DNA from: Acidimicrobium ferrooxidans DSM 10331 | GTDB taxonomy: Bacteria > Actinomycetota > Acidimicrobiia > Acidimicrobiales > Ilumatobacteraceae | Direction of reading: 5' to 3' | Length of the DNA: 33,691 nucleotides | Assembly: GCA_945865395.1 (NCBI GenBank) | Contig: CAMBDT010000006.1 | Span: forward strand, 1 to 33,691 | Part shown: positions 32,322 to 33,691 of the stretch, in pieces | Layout of the letters: every line of letters begins with the position of its first letter | Position numbering within the stretch: position 1 is the stretch's first letter | Translations under genes and position numbers: made by a program | Notes under the pieces: model-generated | What the model was told of the DNA's origin: nothing | Database searches by the model: none | Seen by the model: only the letters and a program-made list of their open reading frames with translations

Positions 32322-32624
32322 TCAGGAAATTAGGCGAGAATTGCGGCGTTCGGCTGCTCGGCGACGACGAATGTCGCGGCGCTCATCTTCTGACATGCCG
32401 CCCCAGATGCCCCAATCTTGATTTGTCTCGAGAGCGAAGTCGAGGCACTTGCCACGCACTGCGCATTCGTCGCAAACAACTTTGGCTTCTGAAATTTGGA
32501 CCAGCGCTTGGCCCGTTGTGCCAATCGGAAAAAACAACTCGGGATCAGTGTCTTTGCAAGAAGCGTTTCGCCTCCACGAATAGTCTGCGGAACCGAGAGC
32601 CAAACTTGTTGCGAGAAAAGACAT
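32322..32624 (-). CDS. whiB: WhiB-family Fe-S transcriptional regulator
   Basis: From ATG 32624 (RBS AGAAGGGG): NASCKDTDPELFFPIG...AKVVCDECAVRGKCLDFALETNQDWGIWGGMSEDERRDIRRRRAAERR. Four Cys plus GIWGG. The track's start at 32702 is too long. Confidence 0.96.
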   Translation of the reverse strand: MSFLATSLALGSADYSWRRNASCKDTDPELFFPIGTTGQALVQISEAKVVCDECAVRGKCLDFALETNQDWGIWGGMSEDERRDIRRRRAAERRNSRLIS

Positions 32625-32782
32625 TGATAAACCCCTTCTAAAATATTCGTGATTCTTGAGTTGCCTTGGGCTTACGCTAGAGAGCAATTGTTGAGTTAGC
32701 AATACTTTGTAGATAGTTTTTTTAATTTATATTTCTTATAATTTGTGACCGTCCGAGATATTTTTTCTTGTAGCCTGCGGGC

Positions 32783-33478
32783 GTGACCCAAGTTATGGCG
32801 CATCGCGGTGCTTCAAAGGTCGAACTCGAAAATACAACAGTGGCATTTGCCAGAGCGCTCGAAATGGGTGCCGATGCAGCCGAACTCGATGTGCGCAGAT
32901 GTGGTTCGGGCGAGTTGGTTGTGCATCATGATGCAAAGTTGAGTGATGGTCGCATAATCTTTTCGGTCGATAAAAAAGATTTACCGAGCCATATTCCGAC
33001 TTTGGCTGAGGCGCTAGATGCTTGTGGCTCGATGTGGGTGAATATTGAAATCAAGAATGATCCCAAAGAGCCCGACTTCGACCCGCAAGAGGTAACGACG
33101 CGAAAAGTTGTTGAGTTTCTTCGTCAGCGTGGTTCGCTCGGTCAATGGCTGATTTCGTCGTTTCGCCGCGAAACGGTTGACTTAATTCGCAGTCTTATGC
33201 CAGAACTTAAAACAGCATGGTTGGTGATGACTCTTGACAACGCTGAACTTGAGTCGGTCGCCATAAAAATGTCAAGCCAAGGCCACACGGCCTTGCATCC
33301 TTGGGTCAAACAACTTAGTCAGCCGATGGTTGATATTTTTCATCGCCATGGTTTGCAGATCAACACATGGACATGTGACGACCCGAGGCGAATGAGAGAA
33401 CTAATTGACTGGCAAGTCGACGGCATTTGCACCAACGTGCCCGACATCGCCCTGCAAGTCGTCAACTCGCCCCGCTAA
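32783..33478 (+). CDS. Glycerophosphodiester phosphodiesterase family protein
   Basis: VMAHRGASKVELENTTVAFARALEMGADAAELDVRRCGSGELVVHHDAKL, WVNIEIKN, INTWTCDDPRRMRELIDWQVDGICTNVPD. GTG start. Confidence 0.94.
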   Translation: MTQVMAHRGASKVELENTTVAFARALEMGADAAELDVRRCGSGELVVHHDAKLSDGRIIFSVDKKDLPSHIPTLAEALDACGSMWVNIEIKNDPKEPDFDPQEVTTRKVVEFLRQRGSLGQWLISSFRRETVDLIRSLMPELKTAWLVMTLDNAELESVAIKMSSQGHTALHPWVKQLSQPMVDIFHRHGLQINTWTCDDPRRMRELIDWQVDGICTNVPDIALQVVNSPR

Positions 33479-33691
33479 TTCAGAATTCTTTCGTGCTTGT
33501 CGACTGAGAACATAAAGTCCGGACAAACCGAATGCAAGTTGGATCGCCACAACATGCCTTGGATGGTAGCCACCCCTCGAGAAGTCATACGGAATTTGAG
33601 GTACAAAGTAGGCCAATGGAAAAATCAAGACCATCCAAATTCTAATTCCAATATCTCGTAGCTTGATGGTTCGCACAACTGCGAGCAACCA
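33401..33691 (-). CDS. Possible small membrane protein, truncated at the window edge
   Basis: Open frame running off the 3' edge, with hydrophobic segments IWMVLIFPLAYFVPQI and VVAIQLAFGLSGLYVLS. Overlaps the 3' end of the GDPD gene by 78 nt, so uncertain. Confidence 0.35.
   Translation of the reverse strand, partial: WLLAVVRTIKLRDIGIRIWMVLIFPLAYFVPQIPYDFSRGGYHPRHVVAIQLAFGLSGLYVLSRQARKNSELAGRVDDLQGDVGHVGANAVDLPVN

Noticed and set aside
32700-32782. Very AT-rich region upstream of the glycerophosphodiesterase gene
   Set aside because: Consistent with an ordinary promoter region between divergent genes; no specific motif could be supported.
1-33691. Search for defence systems, prophage, transposase, CRISPR, tRNA or rRNA
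   Set aside because: Reading all plausible ORFs and the main intergenic gaps showed no integrase/transposase, cas genes, spaced direct repeats or RNA gene signatures. HelD is a housekeeping-type RNAP-associated ATPase, not evidence for a defence island.

Overview
The window is gene-dense, mostly chromosomal sequence from an actinobacterium. WhiB, PdtaS-like kinase, DUF3107, actinobacterial-type HelD and an F420-type LLM oxidoreductase support that; Acidimicrobiia-like is my inference. From left to right: (1) a truncated CoA-acylating methylmalonate/malonate-semialdehyde dehydrogenase, a CPS_4043-type LLM oxidoreductase, a complete NMT1/THI5-type ABC importer, a class III aminotransferase and an Amt ammonium transporter, which together look like a nitrogen-heterocycle (possibly pyrimidine) uptake and catabolism locus; (2) a small surface-sugar cassette with a GT-B/PseG-like protein, a CMP-sugar synthetase, a D-2-hydroxyacid dehydrogenase and a short NeuB-like synthase; (3) FAH-family hydrolase, cold-shock protein, secreted/lipoprotein hypotheticals, HelD and a DtxR-family regulator; (4) a compact System I cytochrome c maturation operon, ccmABCDEFGH, including a 44-aa CcmD that the ORF track misses and a CcmH-CcmI fusion; (5) SixA, a sulfite-oxidase-like molybdoenzyme, a SufR-like regulator divergent from Mrp, DUF3107, a PdtaS-like kinase convergent with WhiB, and a glycerophosphodiesterase. 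I saw no CRISPR array, rRNA, tRNA or transposon. The best candidates for under-described biology are the sugar cassette with its atypical NeuB, and the putative heterocycle-scavenging locus. All functions are assigned by reading motifs, without database searches.
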